A DNA stretch of 14,015 nucleotides from Lachnospiraceae bacterium (GCA_014804225.1 JAAVAF010000074.1:1-14015); one strand, 5' to 3'; numbered from the stretch's first letter, positions 6,624 to 14,015 are shown. A program made the numbers and translations. Notes: a model not told the origin generated them from the letters alone.

Positions 6624-9600
6624 ATGATAAGTGTCAAAAAAGCGATAGCAATTGTTTTAATTGTAGCAGTTGGAATGAATACGAACTGCATAAATGCTCA
6701 GGCTGAAAGTTCTACTATTCTTGAAGTGGAAGAAGCGACGCCTATAACAGAAGCGGCATTGCAGGAATATTCAACAGAAAAAAATACGGAAGAAAAGTCT
6801 TATAGCAAATTTGAAGAGGAAGAAACAGTTTATATAGAATCCAATTCAAAGATTCAGGAAACGGAGTATTTTAGTGAAACAGAATTAGAATCACCAATAA
6901 AAGTACAAGAAGTACCGGAGATTTTTTCACAAGAAATAAATGAAAATGCTGATGTTGTGGATAACTTAGAAGGAACAACAGAAGAAGGTCTATTACTGAA
7001 TGAGAATATAAAGTGTTCAAATATTTCAGAAGCGTTGTCACTTATTGATGAAAATAGTGAGAATGTAATTCAGTTATTAGGAAATATTAAAGAAGAAAGT
7101 ACAATAAATATTCCTTCTGGAGTCAATATTTCTATTGATCTAAATGGATTTGATTTGAAAATATCTGATGTGAGCGTAGGTTTTATTAATAATGGTAATT
7201 TGGAGATTAAAGGAAAAGGAGTGATAAGCCTCTTATCAAATTCAGGATTATATGAAGTTTCTGTAATTCAGAATAATAGTAATGGTGTTCTGAAAATTTT
7301 TGATTGTACATTAAATGTGCAAGAAAGCGTTTCAACGACAGGATCAAATATTGCAACTCTTAATGTTTATGGAATTGATAATAAAGGAACGTGTTTTATA
7401 AAAGGTACAGCAATGGATTTATCGGCAACATGTACTTCTCGATCCGCGATTGCCTCTTTACAGTGTTATGGCGTATATAACAATAGTGGGAGCAGTGTAG
7501 TTGAAGAGTTTAAGCCAACTATATTTGGGAAAGCGGCTACAGGAACAAGTGCATATTATGCAACAAGTAGTGTAGCTGGAATATATTGTAATGGGGGAGA
7601 AGTAGATTATTTATCAGGAAACATGTCTATTGTTTCTATCTCAACATCATACTTGTATGCAAATTCATTTGCGGTCTATAATAGAAAAGGAACGATTAAT
7701 ATTGGTGAGGATGATGATATAATTAATGAGCAGCCGAGTTTTACCGAACATGGAATTTATACAGCGCCAGGGGCAGTAACAAATGTTTATGATGGTACAT
7801 ATAATTCAAATTCATTTATGAGTGGTTTGGATAATAATAGTGGTGAAGTGAATAATTACATTAATTATGAAATAGAATTTTATGATGATAATACACTATT
7901 GAAAAAAGTAACTTGTAAAATGGGGAATTCTATAGCAGAAGAAATTGATAATCCGGTAAAAAAGGGATTTGTATTTGAAAATTGGAAAACACAATTAGGA
8001 AATTATTTTAATCCCAAAAGCAAGTGTTATTCATCTAATAAAGTATATGCGGTATGGAAACCGATAGCAATAGAAAAAATAGATTTTTCACTTCCAGAGA
8101 TTTATATTGATAAATATGCTGATACGATGCATTATTTGGCGATTGATGAAAATGAGTCTGCTAATATATCAGAATACGTAATATATTCGCCGGAAGAATA
8201 TGGGGCTGATGATGGTTTATTGTGGGGAACAAGTGATAAGGAAACGGCAGATATAAACGATGAAGGAATTGTTAAAGGATTAAGTGCTGGTATTGTAATA
8301 ATAAGTGTAGTGCTCCAAGAAAATCCCGATATAACAGATTTTGTAGCGATAGAGGTAAAGCATATATGGGAAGATAACTATGTAATTGATAAACAACCGA
8401 CTTGTGTGGAGATAGGAAAAGAAAGTATTCACTGCGCTGTATGTAATGATATTAAAGAAGGAAGTAGTAGAGAAATTTCTGCATTGGGACATACATTAGA
8501 GATAGATGAAGGGATATTGCCAACGTGTACAGAATCGGGAAAGACAGAGGGAAGTCACTGTTCAATTTGCAATACAATACTTGAAGCGCAAAAAGAAATT
8601 CCTGCGAAAGGGCATACAATTGTTATTGATCAATCGGTAGAACCTACATACACAGAATCGGGAAAGACAGAAGGAAGTCATTGTTCGGTTTGTGGTATTA
8701 TATTGAAAGTGCAAGAAGAGATCCCAAAACTTAGGCATAAGGTATCTTTCGAAACACTATGTGGATTAGAAGTTGCGGAACAGGCTGTATTGGAAGGTGA
8801 AAAAGTACAAAAACCGGAAGATGTGACAAAAGAGAACTATTCATTGAATGGATGGTATATATCATTGTATCGACAGGATGAAACTACAAAATGGGATTTT
8901 GAAAATGATATAGTAACAAAAGATATGGTTTTATATGCGGGATGGGATTTTATTCCTGATTGGTCAGGACATCCCATTGATGCAGACGATATTGAGGTTA
9001 GTCTGAAAAAAGCTGCAGATGTCAATATGATATATACAGGATCTTATATAAAGCCAGAGATAACTGTAAAATATATAACGGGAAATAAAAAGTTGCTACT
9101 TAAAGAAAATTCAGATTATATTTTAAAATATGAGAATAATTTACAAGTAGGTAGCAGTAAAATAATCGTTTATGGAACAGGAGAATTTTCAGGTTCGAGA
9201 GAACTTGATTTTACAATTAAGGAAAAGAATATAGATAAAGTTAAGATTGCACCAATCCCGGATTTTATGGTTTCGGACAATTTGATTGACAATGTTGGTA
9301 ATGCGATGCATGTGATGGATGATACAAAACTTCTTGTATATGGCGAAGATTTTGATATTAGGCTTTCTCAATTGGAAGTTTCTTCACCGACTAAGGTAAC
9401 AGTAACTATTATAGGAAAGGGAAATTATACAGGAACAAAGAGCAAAGGGACTACGTTCTTATTATCTCCTTATAGTACAGAGTACAAAGATATTGAGAAA
9501 ACTTGTAATGCACGATTATCTGCAAATAAGGCGTTGATATTTACAGGAAAAGCTTTAAAACCCAGTATTATTGTTATGGAGGGAAATCAAAAACTTTCTT

Positions 9601-10265
9601 CTAAAAACTATAAAATAGTATATAAAGATAATGTAGAAGCGGGTACGGGATATGCAATAATATATGGTTATAATGGTTATTATGGTAGTATTACGGTTCC
9701 ATTTACCATAGAGCCCAAAGAAATAGGAAAATGTAAATTGCAAGTGAAAAATACTACGCTGTATTACAATGGCCGTGAGCAAAAATACTTATATGTGACT
9801 GTTAAAGATGGTAAGAGAGTATTAAAAGAAGATGTTGATTATACCATAACTTATGTGGGAGATTTTAAAAGTCTTACAGGGAAAATTAAGCCATATATAG
9901 AAATACATGCTATAGCGGGAGGAAACTATAAAGAAAGTACTAAGGTTTTATCTAAGAATTTTAAAATAGTTAAGGGACGATTAAATTCTACAGCTTCTAT
10001 AGAAGCAACGCTAGTTGGGGAAGGTATTTCTTATGACAGTATATCGAAGACATATAAAGTACCAGTTGGGGCTGAACCAAAAGTGGTTGTAACCTATAAT
10101 AAAGAGTTATTGAATGGACAAAAATATGTGAAAAAGATGAATACATCTGGACTTAATTATACGTATAATTTTTCTGATATTAAGGCAGGAAAAAAAGCAA
10201 CTATCAAAGTATCAGGCGTAAATGATTTTTCAGGAAGTATATCTATTAAGTGCATAGGGTATTAA
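6624..10265 (+). CDS. large secreted mosaic surface protein (adhesin-like)
   Basis: This 1213-residue exported protein has a signal peptide (MISVKKAIAIVLIVAVGMN, cleavage near AQA-ES at 27-28). An acidic Glu/Thr-rich stretch spans about 28-125. Residues 160-410 look like a parallel beta-helix with recurring turns such as GIDNKGTCFIKG, GVYNNSGSS, GIYCNGGEVDYLSG and AVYNRKGTINIG. InlB/Listeria-Bacteroides-type repeats lie at about 413-480 and 706-776 (each ending in YAVW or YAGW), and a Big2-like stretch at about 490-578. Three Cys-containing repeats (about 580-705) have HC-x-x-C motifs. Four or five MBG-like beta domains fill 786-1213 (YTG...P.I.V...DY...Y.NN...G...I.G.G.FSG). No LPXTG, sortase tail, S-layer or choline-binding module is seen. 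GGGAGG at 6613-6618 sets the start. The gene is clearly more AT-rich than its neighbours, suggesting separate ancestry. Confidence 0.85.
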   Translation: MISVKKAIAIVLIVAVGMNTNCINAQAESSTILEVEEATPITEAALQEYSTEKNTEEKSYSKFEEEETVYIESNSKIQETEYFSETELESPIKVQEVPEIFSQEINENADVVDNLEGTTEEGLLLNENIKCSNISEALSLIDENSENVIQLLGNIKEESTINIPSGVNISIDLNGFDLKISDVSVGFINNGNLEIKGKGVISLLSNSGLYEVSVIQNNSNGVLKIFDCTLNVQESVSTTGSNIATLNVYGIDNKGTCFIKGTAMDLSATCTSRSAIASLQCYGVYNNSGSSVVEEFKPTIFGKAATGTSAYYATSSVAGIYCNGGEVDYLSGNMSIVSISTSYLYANSFAVYNRKGTINIGEDDDIINEQPSFTEHGIYTAPGAVTNVYDGTYNSNSFMSGLDNNSGEVNNYINYEIEFYDDNTLLKKVTCKMGNSIAEEIDNPVKKGFVFENWKTQLGNYFNPKSKCYSSNKVYAVWKPIAIEKIDFSLPEIYIDKYADTMHYLAIDENESANISEYVIYSPEEYGADDGLLWGTSDKETADINDEGIVKGLSAGIVIISVVLQENPDITDFVAIEVKHIWEDNYVIDKQPTCVEIGKESIHCAVCNDIKEGSSREISALGHTLEIDEGILPTCTESGKTEGSHCSICNTILEAQKEIPAKGHTIVIDQSVEPTYTESGKTEGSHCSVCGIILKVQEEIPKLRHKVSFETLCGLEVAEQAVLEGEKVQKPEDVTKENYSLNGWYISLYRQDETTKWDFENDIVTKDMVLYAGWDFIPDWSGHPIDADDIEVSLKKAADVNMIYTGSYIKPEITVKYITGNKKLLLKENSDYILKYENNLQVGSSKIIVYGTGEFSGSRELDFTIKEKNIDKVKIAPIPDFMVSDNLIDNVGNAMHVMDDTKLLVYGEDFDIRLSQLEVSSPTKVTVTIIGKGNYTGTKSKGTTFLLSPYSTEYKDIEKTCNARLSANKALIFTGKALKPSIIVMEGNQKLSSKNYKIVYKDNVEAGTGYAIIYGYNGYYGSITVPFTIEPKEIGKCKLQVKNTTLYYNGREQKYLYVTVKDGKRVLKEDVDYTITYVGDFKSLTGKIKPYIEIHAIAGGNYKESTKVLSKNFKIVKGRLNSTASIEATLVGEGISYDSISKTYKVPVGAEPKVVVTYNKELLNGQKYVKKMNTSGLNYTYNFSDIKAGKKATIKVSGVNDFSGSISIKCIGY
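8398..8725 (+). repeat. Cys-containing repeats within the surface protein
   Basis: Three units encode PTC...G...HCAVC, PTCTESGKTEGSHCSIC and PTYTESGKTEGSHCSVC. Units 2 and 3 are offset by 123 bases (41 codons) and almost identical in DNA, pointing to recent duplication. Unit 3 has Tyr676 where units 1 and 2 have Cys594 and Cys635, so its presumed metal or disulfide site has only two cysteines. Confidence 0.75.
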
Positions 10266-10276
10266 TAGAAAAACAT

Positions 10277-10321
10277 AAAAATCAGGGAAGTTTGTCAATA
10301 TTGTACACTTTCCTGATTTTT
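10277..10321. terminator. bidirectional Rho-independent terminator
   Basis: AAAAATCAGG plus GAAGT (10277-10291) pairs with ACTTT plus CCTGATTTTT (10307-10321), with a single G-U pair. TACTTTT follows on the + strand. On the - strand the hairpin is followed by TTTTTATGTTTTT, so it can stop transcription from both sides. Confidence 0.85.
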
Positions 10322-10438
10322 ACTTTTGCATTAATATTCAGTAAAAATGTGTTAAGTTTTGAAATTTTATTGAAGAGTCTATGTGTGATGAAAGGCGTTG
10401 AAGTATAGCTTAGACAACGTTATTATTGGAAAATTTAG

Positions 10439-10491
10439 ATAAACAGTATAAAACAGTTGACAACAGTTATCAACTGTTTTATACTGTTTAT
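10439..10491. promoter_or_regulatory. symmetric operator-promoter with perfect 22-bp arms
   Basis: A perfect inverted repeat has arms at 10439-10460 and 10470-10491 around a 9-base centre. On the + strand TTGACA (10457-10462) and TATACT (10480-10485) are 17 apart. Through the symmetry the - strand has TTGATA (10473-10468) and TATACT (10450-10445), also 17 apart. The + start site would fall just after the right arm, so the repeat acts as DNA, not as an RNA hairpin. It sits 35 bases before the GntR gene and is the natural site for autorepression by that protein. Confidence 0.8.
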
Positions 10492-10526
10492 ATCAAGTAC
10501 AGGGGAGGAAGAAATGGAGGACTGAT

Positions 10527-10901
10527 ATGAACTTAATTATTAATCACAATACAATGCAGCCGATTTATGAGCAGATTGTGAGCAGGATAAAGGAAAAAAT
10601 CATACATGGTGAGCTTTTGGAGGAAACAATGTTACCGTCTGTCAGGACATTGGCGAAGGATTTGAAGGTAAGTGCGCTGACCGTAAAAAAGGCGTATGAC
10701 GAACTAGAGGCGGAGGGCTTTATCGTTACTGTACACGGAAAGGGCAGTTTTGTGACATGCGCAAATCAAGCGCAGATGCTTGAGGAAAGCAAAAAGGAAG
10801 TCGAGGCGGAGTTTGAGAGCGCGATCAGAAAGGCAAGGAGCTGTGGACTGGAAAATGATGATATCCGGGAGATGTTTGAGATCGTGCTCATGGATAGTTA
10901 G
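10527..10901 (+). CDS. GntR-family transcriptional regulator, YtrA type
   Basis: This 124-residue protein has an N-terminal winged helix-turn-helix (about 10-78) and no large effector domain, as in the YtrA subfamily that controls ABC transporter operons. Typical GntR sequence is seen: PIYEQIVSRIKEKIIHGEL, LPSVRTLAKDLKVSALTVKK, AYDELEAEGFIVTVHGKGSF. The short helical C-terminus (83-124) should mediate dimerisation. ATGGAGG at 10514-10520 precedes ATG 10527 by six bases. It is first in a GntR-ATPase-permease operon behind the symmetric operator, so it probably represses its own operon and is released by a membrane-active compound or envelope signal. The order matches staphylococcal pmtR-pmtA-pmtB and Bacillus ytr operons. 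Confidence 0.9.
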   Translation: MNLIINHNTMQPIYEQIVSRIKEKIIHGELLEETMLPSVRTLAKDLKVSALTVKKAYDELEAEGFIVTVHGKGSFVTCANQAQMLEESKKEVEAEFESAIRKARSCGLENDDIREMFEIVLMDS

Positions 10902-10969
10902 TGTGAAGAGAATTTCTAAGTCCGCAAAGAGCAGTGTTCTTCATAACAGTATGAAAGGAAGAAATTATT

Positions 10970-11809
10970 ATGGTAAAGTTAGATAAGGTAAAGAAGCAAT
11001 ACAATGATTTTCGTTTAAATTGTTCCATAGAAATACCGAAAGGACAGGTAACAGGAGTCATTGGAAGAAACGGCGCGGGAAAAACGACGATGTTCAAAGC
11101 AATACTGGGATTGATAAAAATCGACAGCGGAAACGCGGAACTGTTTGGAAAGGACGTGTGCGAACTGACAGCGCAGGAGAAACAAAGAATCGGCGCAGTG
11201 CTTGCGGATTCGGGATTTTGCGGATATCTTTCCATCAAGGATTATGTGCCGATGCTTGCTGCGATGTACAGTGATTTTTCGAAAGAAAAATTCGTGTCGG
11301 AATGTGAACGCATGCAACTTCCAATAAAAAAGAAAATCAAAGATTTTTCGTCGGGAATGAAACGCAAACTGCAAATTCTGACAGCACTGTCACATAATGC
11401 GGACTTGCTGGTGCTTGATGAGCCGACCGTGGGACTTGACGTAATCGTGCGCGATGAAATTCTTGAGATGCTGCAGGATTACATGAAAACGGAGGAGAAA
11501 AGCATCATTATCAGTTCCCATATTTCAAGCGACTTGGAGGGGATTTGCGACGATATTTATATGATTGACAAGGGAAACATCGTGATGCATGAAGATACGG
11601 ACGTGATTTTGGGCAATTACGGTCTGCTTAAGGTAACGCGCAGTCAGTTTGAAAAGATTGACAAGACTTATCTGATCAACAGTTTTGAGGCGGATTTCGG
11701 ATATAACTGTATTACAAATCAAAAGCAGTTTTACTTGGAGAATTATCCGGATATCGTGATTGAAAACGGCAGTCTGGATTTAATGATGAGAATACTTACG
11801 CAGAAGTAG
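10970..11809 (+). CDS. ABC transporter ATP-binding protein
   Basis: This 279-residue ATPase subunit would energise the adjacent ABC-2 permease at the cytoplasmic face. Walker A is GRNGAGKTT (32-40), the signature is the degenerate FSSGMKRK (126-133), Walker B is LLVLDEP (146-152), the D-loop is GLD (155-157) and the H-loop is H184 in ISSHIS. The SSGMK signature is usual for YtrB/PmtA-like exporters. The region RIGAVLADSGFCGYLSI replaces the canonical Q-loop with no obvious glutamine. The C-terminal 80 residues form the accessory domain of this subgroup. AAAGGAAG at 10954-10961 lies eight bases upstream. A 68-base gap separates it from the GntR gene with no terminator visible, so co-transcription is likely. 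Confidence 0.92.
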   Translation: MVKLDKVKKQYNDFRLNCSIEIPKGQVTGVIGRNGAGKTTMFKAILGLIKIDSGNAELFGKDVCELTAQEKQRIGAVLADSGFCGYLSIKDYVPMLAAMYSDFSKEKFVSECERMQLPIKKKIKDFSSGMKRKLQILTALSHNADLLVLDEPTVGLDVIVRDEILEMLQDYMKTEEKSIIISSHISSDLEGICDDIYMIDKGNIVMHEDTDVILGNYGLLKVTRSQFEKIDKTYLINSFEADFGYNCITNQKQFYLENYPDIVIENGSLDLMMRILTQK

Positions 11810-11833
11810 TGAAGAAATGGAGGATTGGTATCA

Positions 11834-12475
11834 ATGAAAGGTTTATTAGTCAAAGATTTTAATTTGCTGAAAAGCCGCGGAATATTTTTTCTAGTCTTTA
11901 TTGTGGGCTATACGATTTTTCAAATAGGTACATTTGATGGTGCATGGGCTGTTGGGTTTGCAACATTAATGATTGGGGTTTTTTCACTCACAACAATTAC
12001 ATATGACGAATATGAGAACGGAATGCCATTTCTATTTACCCTGCCAATACGAAGAATTGATTATGTGCGTGAAAAATACGTATTTGGTTTTCTCGTTACG
12101 ACAGTTACATGGGTTATTGTGGGTGCGGCATGCTTTCTTTTCGACACATTAATATGGCCAAATGAGAGTGGAAATTTTTTGGATAAATTATCATTTTATG
12201 TGGCTTATTTAATTGGAATATACTTTATCATATCGCTTCAAATAGCATTGCATTTGAAGTTTGTGGAGAGGAGCAGCGTTGTTATGATGGCTCTTGCCGG
12301 ATGTATCGGAGTGTTTGCCCTAATCGTTTATGCCAAAGCTGAAGGTGGGGCAAGCTTTACGCAATTAGACTTGAATTGGACTGCCATAATAGCAGTTGGT
12401 GCGATTGTGCTGTTTGCGCTGATGTTTGTTTTTTATCGGTGGTCGGTTCGGATTATGGAGAAAAGGGAGTTTTAG
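11834..12475 (+). CDS. ABC-2 type transporter permease
   Basis: This 213-residue integral membrane protein has about six hydrophobic helices (roughly 14-33, 38-55, 86-107, 120-140, 148-167 and 183-203). Between helices 2 and 3, YDEYENGMPFLFTLPIRR at 57-74, followed shortly by YVREKY, is a hallmark of the small ABC2_membrane_5-type permeases that pair with YtrB/PmtA-like ATPases. The frame is open from a TTG at 11825, but GGAGG at 11819-11823 lies too close to it. ATG 11834, ten bases downstream of GGAGG, is the better start. The gap to the ATPase gene is 24 bases. The substrate is unknown; peptides or membrane-active compounds are likely from the family and the GntR regulator. Only one permease is encoded, so the transporter is probably a homodimer of this subunit. 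Confidence 0.88.
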   Translation: MKGLLVKDFNLLKSRGIFFLVFIVGYTIFQIGTFDGAWAVGFATLMIGVFSLTTITYDEYENGMPFLFTLPIRRIDYVREKYVFGFLVTTVTWVIVGAACFLFDTLIWPNESGNFLDKLSFYVAYLIGIYFIISLQIALHLKFVERSSVVMMALAGCIGVFALIVYAKAEGGASFTQLDLNWTAIIAVGAIVLFALMFVFYRWSVRIMEKREF

Positions 12476-12502
12476 AGGAAATAAAAACATGGAATACAGT
12501 TG

Positions 12503-12532
12503 TTTACAATTCTGTAGGTTTGACGTTATAAT
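12503..12532 (+). promoter_or_regulatory. promoter of the small-protein/retropepsin pair
   Basis: TTTACA at 12503-12508 and a perfect TATAAT at 12527-12532 are 18 apart, twenty bases before the 78-residue gene. An imperfect dyad (ACAGTTGT at 12497-12504 against ACAATTCTGT at 12506-12515) overlaps the -35 and could be an operator. Confidence 0.6.
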
Positions 12533-12552
12533 AAAAAAGGGTGATATGTATT

Positions 12553-12789
12553 ATGCAAGGAATAAAAACGTTAGAGAAACCAATAGAGGTTAATACAATA
12601 GACTGGGCATTTGAGCATCTTGGCTGTGATGCGCTGATCATTAAAGATGATCGATGTAACACAATGAGTGTATTAGCATATGCGATTGAACCAAAGTACA
12701 ATAAGTTGTTATATGATCTCTTGATGCATCATGATAATAGCATTATATTTAAAAATACAGACAAAGATGAGGTAAATGCCATTGATTGA
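12553..12789 (+). CDS. small protein of unknown function, partner of the retropepsin-like gene
   Basis: This 78-residue soluble protein has no membrane segment or signal peptide. AGGGTGAT at 12538-12545 complements the 16S tail and selects ATG 12553; a GTG at 12541 in the same frame lies inside that site and is rejected. The sequence has a hydrophobic core stretch (CDALIIKDD at 25-33) and an acidic, Asp-rich C-terminus. I do not recognise a family. Its last 14 bases overlap the start of the retropepsin-like gene, a coupling typical of functionally linked pairs. It might be a substrate, chaperone or inhibitor of the protease; that is inference. Confidence 0.65.
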   Translation: MQGIKTLEKPIEVNTIDWAFEHLGCDALIIKDDRCNTMSVLAYAIEPKYNKLLYDLLMHHDNSIIFKNTDKDEVNAID

Positions 12790-13285
12790 GTTTGTATATA
12801 AAAAACCTGCGTATTATGCAGGTGTGATAAACAATTCGTTAGGATTGCGTACACTTGCAAAGTTTGACAGCGGTGCAGCAATCTCAATTATAGGATTGGA
12901 ACGATTTGGGAGAGAACTGCAGGATAAATTGTTTATCGATTTTTTTATGAAATACACAAAAGATAAAGGCATAGATAAAAAGGTCTATACGGCGGCAAAT
13001 GAGCAAGCAATAGAAACATATCCATGTATGATAGACAAAATCAGTTTAGATGGAACAGATATTACAAACTTTCGGTTCGGACTTGTACTGACACAAAAAT
13101 CCAATCGATTTTTATTGGGAGATGATTTTATATCATGCTGTGAGTTTGCGCATAAGATAGGTGGTTCCATATCCATTAACAATTTTTCACAATCCAGATA
13201 TGAGGCATCTGTATCAAATACAAAATTAGCAAATTTAACAGCAATATTAAGTAACTATAAGAAACAACATAATAGTATGATTTAA
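12776..13285 (+). CDS. retropepsin-like aspartic protease
   Basis: This 169-residue protein carries the single-lobe aspartic protease signature. AKFDSGAAISIIG at 28-40 has the catalytic D31-S32-G33, followed by the usual Ala and hydrophobic strand. RFLLGDDFI at 111-119 fits the second conserved hydrophobic-hydrophobic-Gly-x-Asp motif. As in retroviral proteases, one copy gives one Asp, so activity would need a dimer. There is no signal peptide, so it should act in the cytoplasm. No reverse transcriptase, integrase or gag-like gene is nearby, so it is not part of a visible retroelement. GATGAGG at 12766-12772 lies close upstream of ATG 12776. It overlaps the 78-residue gene and converges on the permease gene at 13319. 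Confidence 0.75.
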   Translation: MPLIEFVYKKPAYYAGVINNSLGLRTLAKFDSGAAISIIGLERFGRELQDKLFIDFFMKYTKDKGIDKKVYTAANEQAIETYPCMIDKISLDGTDITNFRFGLVLTQKSNRFLLGDDFISCCEFAHKIGGSISINNFSQSRYEASVSNTKLANLTAILSNYKKQHNSMI

Positions 13286-13303
13286 AAATACAATTTTCAA
13301 TTG

Positions 13304-13330
13304 ACGCAGGGGTAATTGCTACCCCTGCGT
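13304..13330. terminator. terminator between convergent genes
   Basis: ACGCAGGGGTA at 13304-13314 pairs perfectly with TACCCCTGCGT at 13320-13330 across a five-base loop, followed by TTTTC on the + strand. It should end the retropepsin transcript. The T-run on the - strand is poor, and the stop codon of the convergent permease gene (13319-13321) lies inside the hairpin. Confidence 0.85.
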
Positions 13331-14015
13331 TTTCACATCTTGGCTCTTGATATAAGCCACACTCAGCAGATAAAAGAAAAGAATATAAATGACTGATGAA
13401 GTCAAAAATAGATTGTAATCGAGCTCACGGTTCGGGTTATTTGCACGCAGGCCGACACTTAACAAGGCATAAGGGATTGCATACATAGCGCCCTTTGCGG
13501 TGACAACAAGTCCTGCAATACCGCCAAACAATGCCAGCCCAATCGGAACGGCAAAGCTTCTGATCCAAAGCGACAAAAACGATTGTATCGCACAGACGGA
13601 TACGCTTCCGATAAAACCGCAGACAATCCAATCCACAAGTGCTACAGGAATAGGTGTCGTAATTCCTGCAATCAATCCACAAGCGATAAACAAAAAGCCA
13701 AGCCATAGCATCGTACACAGCGAAACGACAGAGCATACCGCGATTTTGTCAAAAACAATCCGATAGGCGCTGGTATGTGCTAAAATCATATTCCAGTTTG
13801 TGCCGTTATGCTCCAAGCGCCACAAATAGCTTGCATAAACGCCAATCAGAGGCGGCATAAAAATATAAGCGAAAAACAGAGAATGCTGCGTCCATAGCGA
13901 GTGCCATGTGCTTTGCAGGATTTCGATATTGTTGAGGTAGTTTGCCGTTCCGATAAAAGAGGAAATCAAGGGAAGAATCAGAAAAGCAAGCCATATGGGA
14001 GTACGCTTTGTTTTC
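13319..14015 (-). CDS. lantibiotic-immunity-type ABC-2 permease, partial
   Basis: The frame runs open to the window edge (upstream codons read KTKRTPIWLAFLILPLISSF), so the N-terminus lies outside and the TTG at 13969 is not the start. About 231 C-terminal residues are visible, with about six hydrophobic helices. NYLNNIEILQSTWHSLWTQH, then IFMPPLIGVYASYLWRLEHN and NWNMILAH, are typical of the MutE/EpiE/MutG permeases. These pair with a LanF-type ATPase to expel lantibiotics and similar peptides from the membrane. The C-terminus ends in a helix and a short hydrophilic tail, about as expected for the family. The ATPase and a second permease would be expected beyond the right edge or downstream of it in another operon order. 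Confidence 0.8.
   Translation of the reverse strand, partial: KTKRTPIWLAFLILPLISSFIGTANYLNNIEILQSTWHSLWTQHSLFFAYIFMPPLIGVYASYLWRLEHNGTNWNMILAHTSAYRIVFDKIAVCSVVSLCTMLWLGFLFIACGLIAGITTPIPVALVDWIVCGFIGSVSVCAIQSFLSLWIRSFAVPIGLALFGGIAGLVVTAKGAMYAIPYALLSVGLRANNPNRELDYNLFLTSSVIYILFFYLLSVAYIKSQDVKTQG

Noticed and set aside
8398..8725. Direct repeats considered as a CRISPR array
   Set aside because: The repeats are in frame, encode the Cys units of the surface protein, and lack uniform short repeats with unique spacers.
12776..13285. Retroelement or provirus containing the protease
   Set aside because: No reverse transcriptase, integrase, gag-like gene or terminal repeats are seen; the gene is in a small bacterial-style operon.
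13500..13766. + strand open frame of 88 codons
   Set aside because: It is a shadow on the opposite strand of the permease gene, with low-complexity composition and no ribosome binding site.

Overview
The window looks like chromosomal DNA of a gut-type Clostridia, most likely a Lachnospiraceae relative. The signs are strong GGAGG-type ribosome binding sites, short intergenic gaps, a zinc-type family 42 beta-galactosidase, a secreted mosaic adhesin of a kind common in that group, and a lantibiotic-immunity-like permease. This is inferred from gene content and style; no rRNA or other phylogenetic marker is present.

Region 1 (1-4231, + strand) is a compact operon: a structured leader, MTA/SAH nucleosidase, a membrane-anchored alpha/beta-hydrolase-fold protein whose nucleophile position holds glycine, a 95-residue membrane protein and a GH42 beta-galactosidase, closed by a clear hairpin terminator.

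Region 2 (4232-6428) is the most unusual part. Two translationally coupled genes encode a MotA-like four-helix membrane protein and a second MotA-like four-helix domain fused to a LuxR-type DNA-binding domain. No MotB partner, flagellar gene or kinase is nearby. Downstream lie a small antitoxin-like gene with its own promoter and a frameshifted partial copy of the LuxR gene, so a direct repeat of about 320 bp flanks the small gene.

Region 3 (6429-10321) is a single AT-rich gene for a 1213-residue secreted protein: signal peptide, acidic stretch, beta-helix, InlB-type repeats, Cys-containing 41-residue repeats and several C-terminal MBG-like beta domains, with no recognisable wall anchor. A bidirectional-looking terminator follows it.

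Region 4 (10322-12475) is a GntR (YtrA-type) regulator, an ABC ATPase and an ABC-2 permease. The order resembles ytr or pmt operons that export or sense membrane-active compounds. The promoter is embedded in a perfect 22-bp-arm inverted repeat that also forms a promoter on the opposite strand.

Region 5 (12476-13334) carries an overlapping pair of small genes, an unknown 78-residue protein and a retropepsin-like aspartic protease, with their own promoter and terminator. Region 6 (13319-14015, - strand) is the C-terminal part of a lantibiotic-immunity-type ABC-2 permease that runs off the window. Regions 4 and 6 together suggest a locus concerned with membrane-active peptides.
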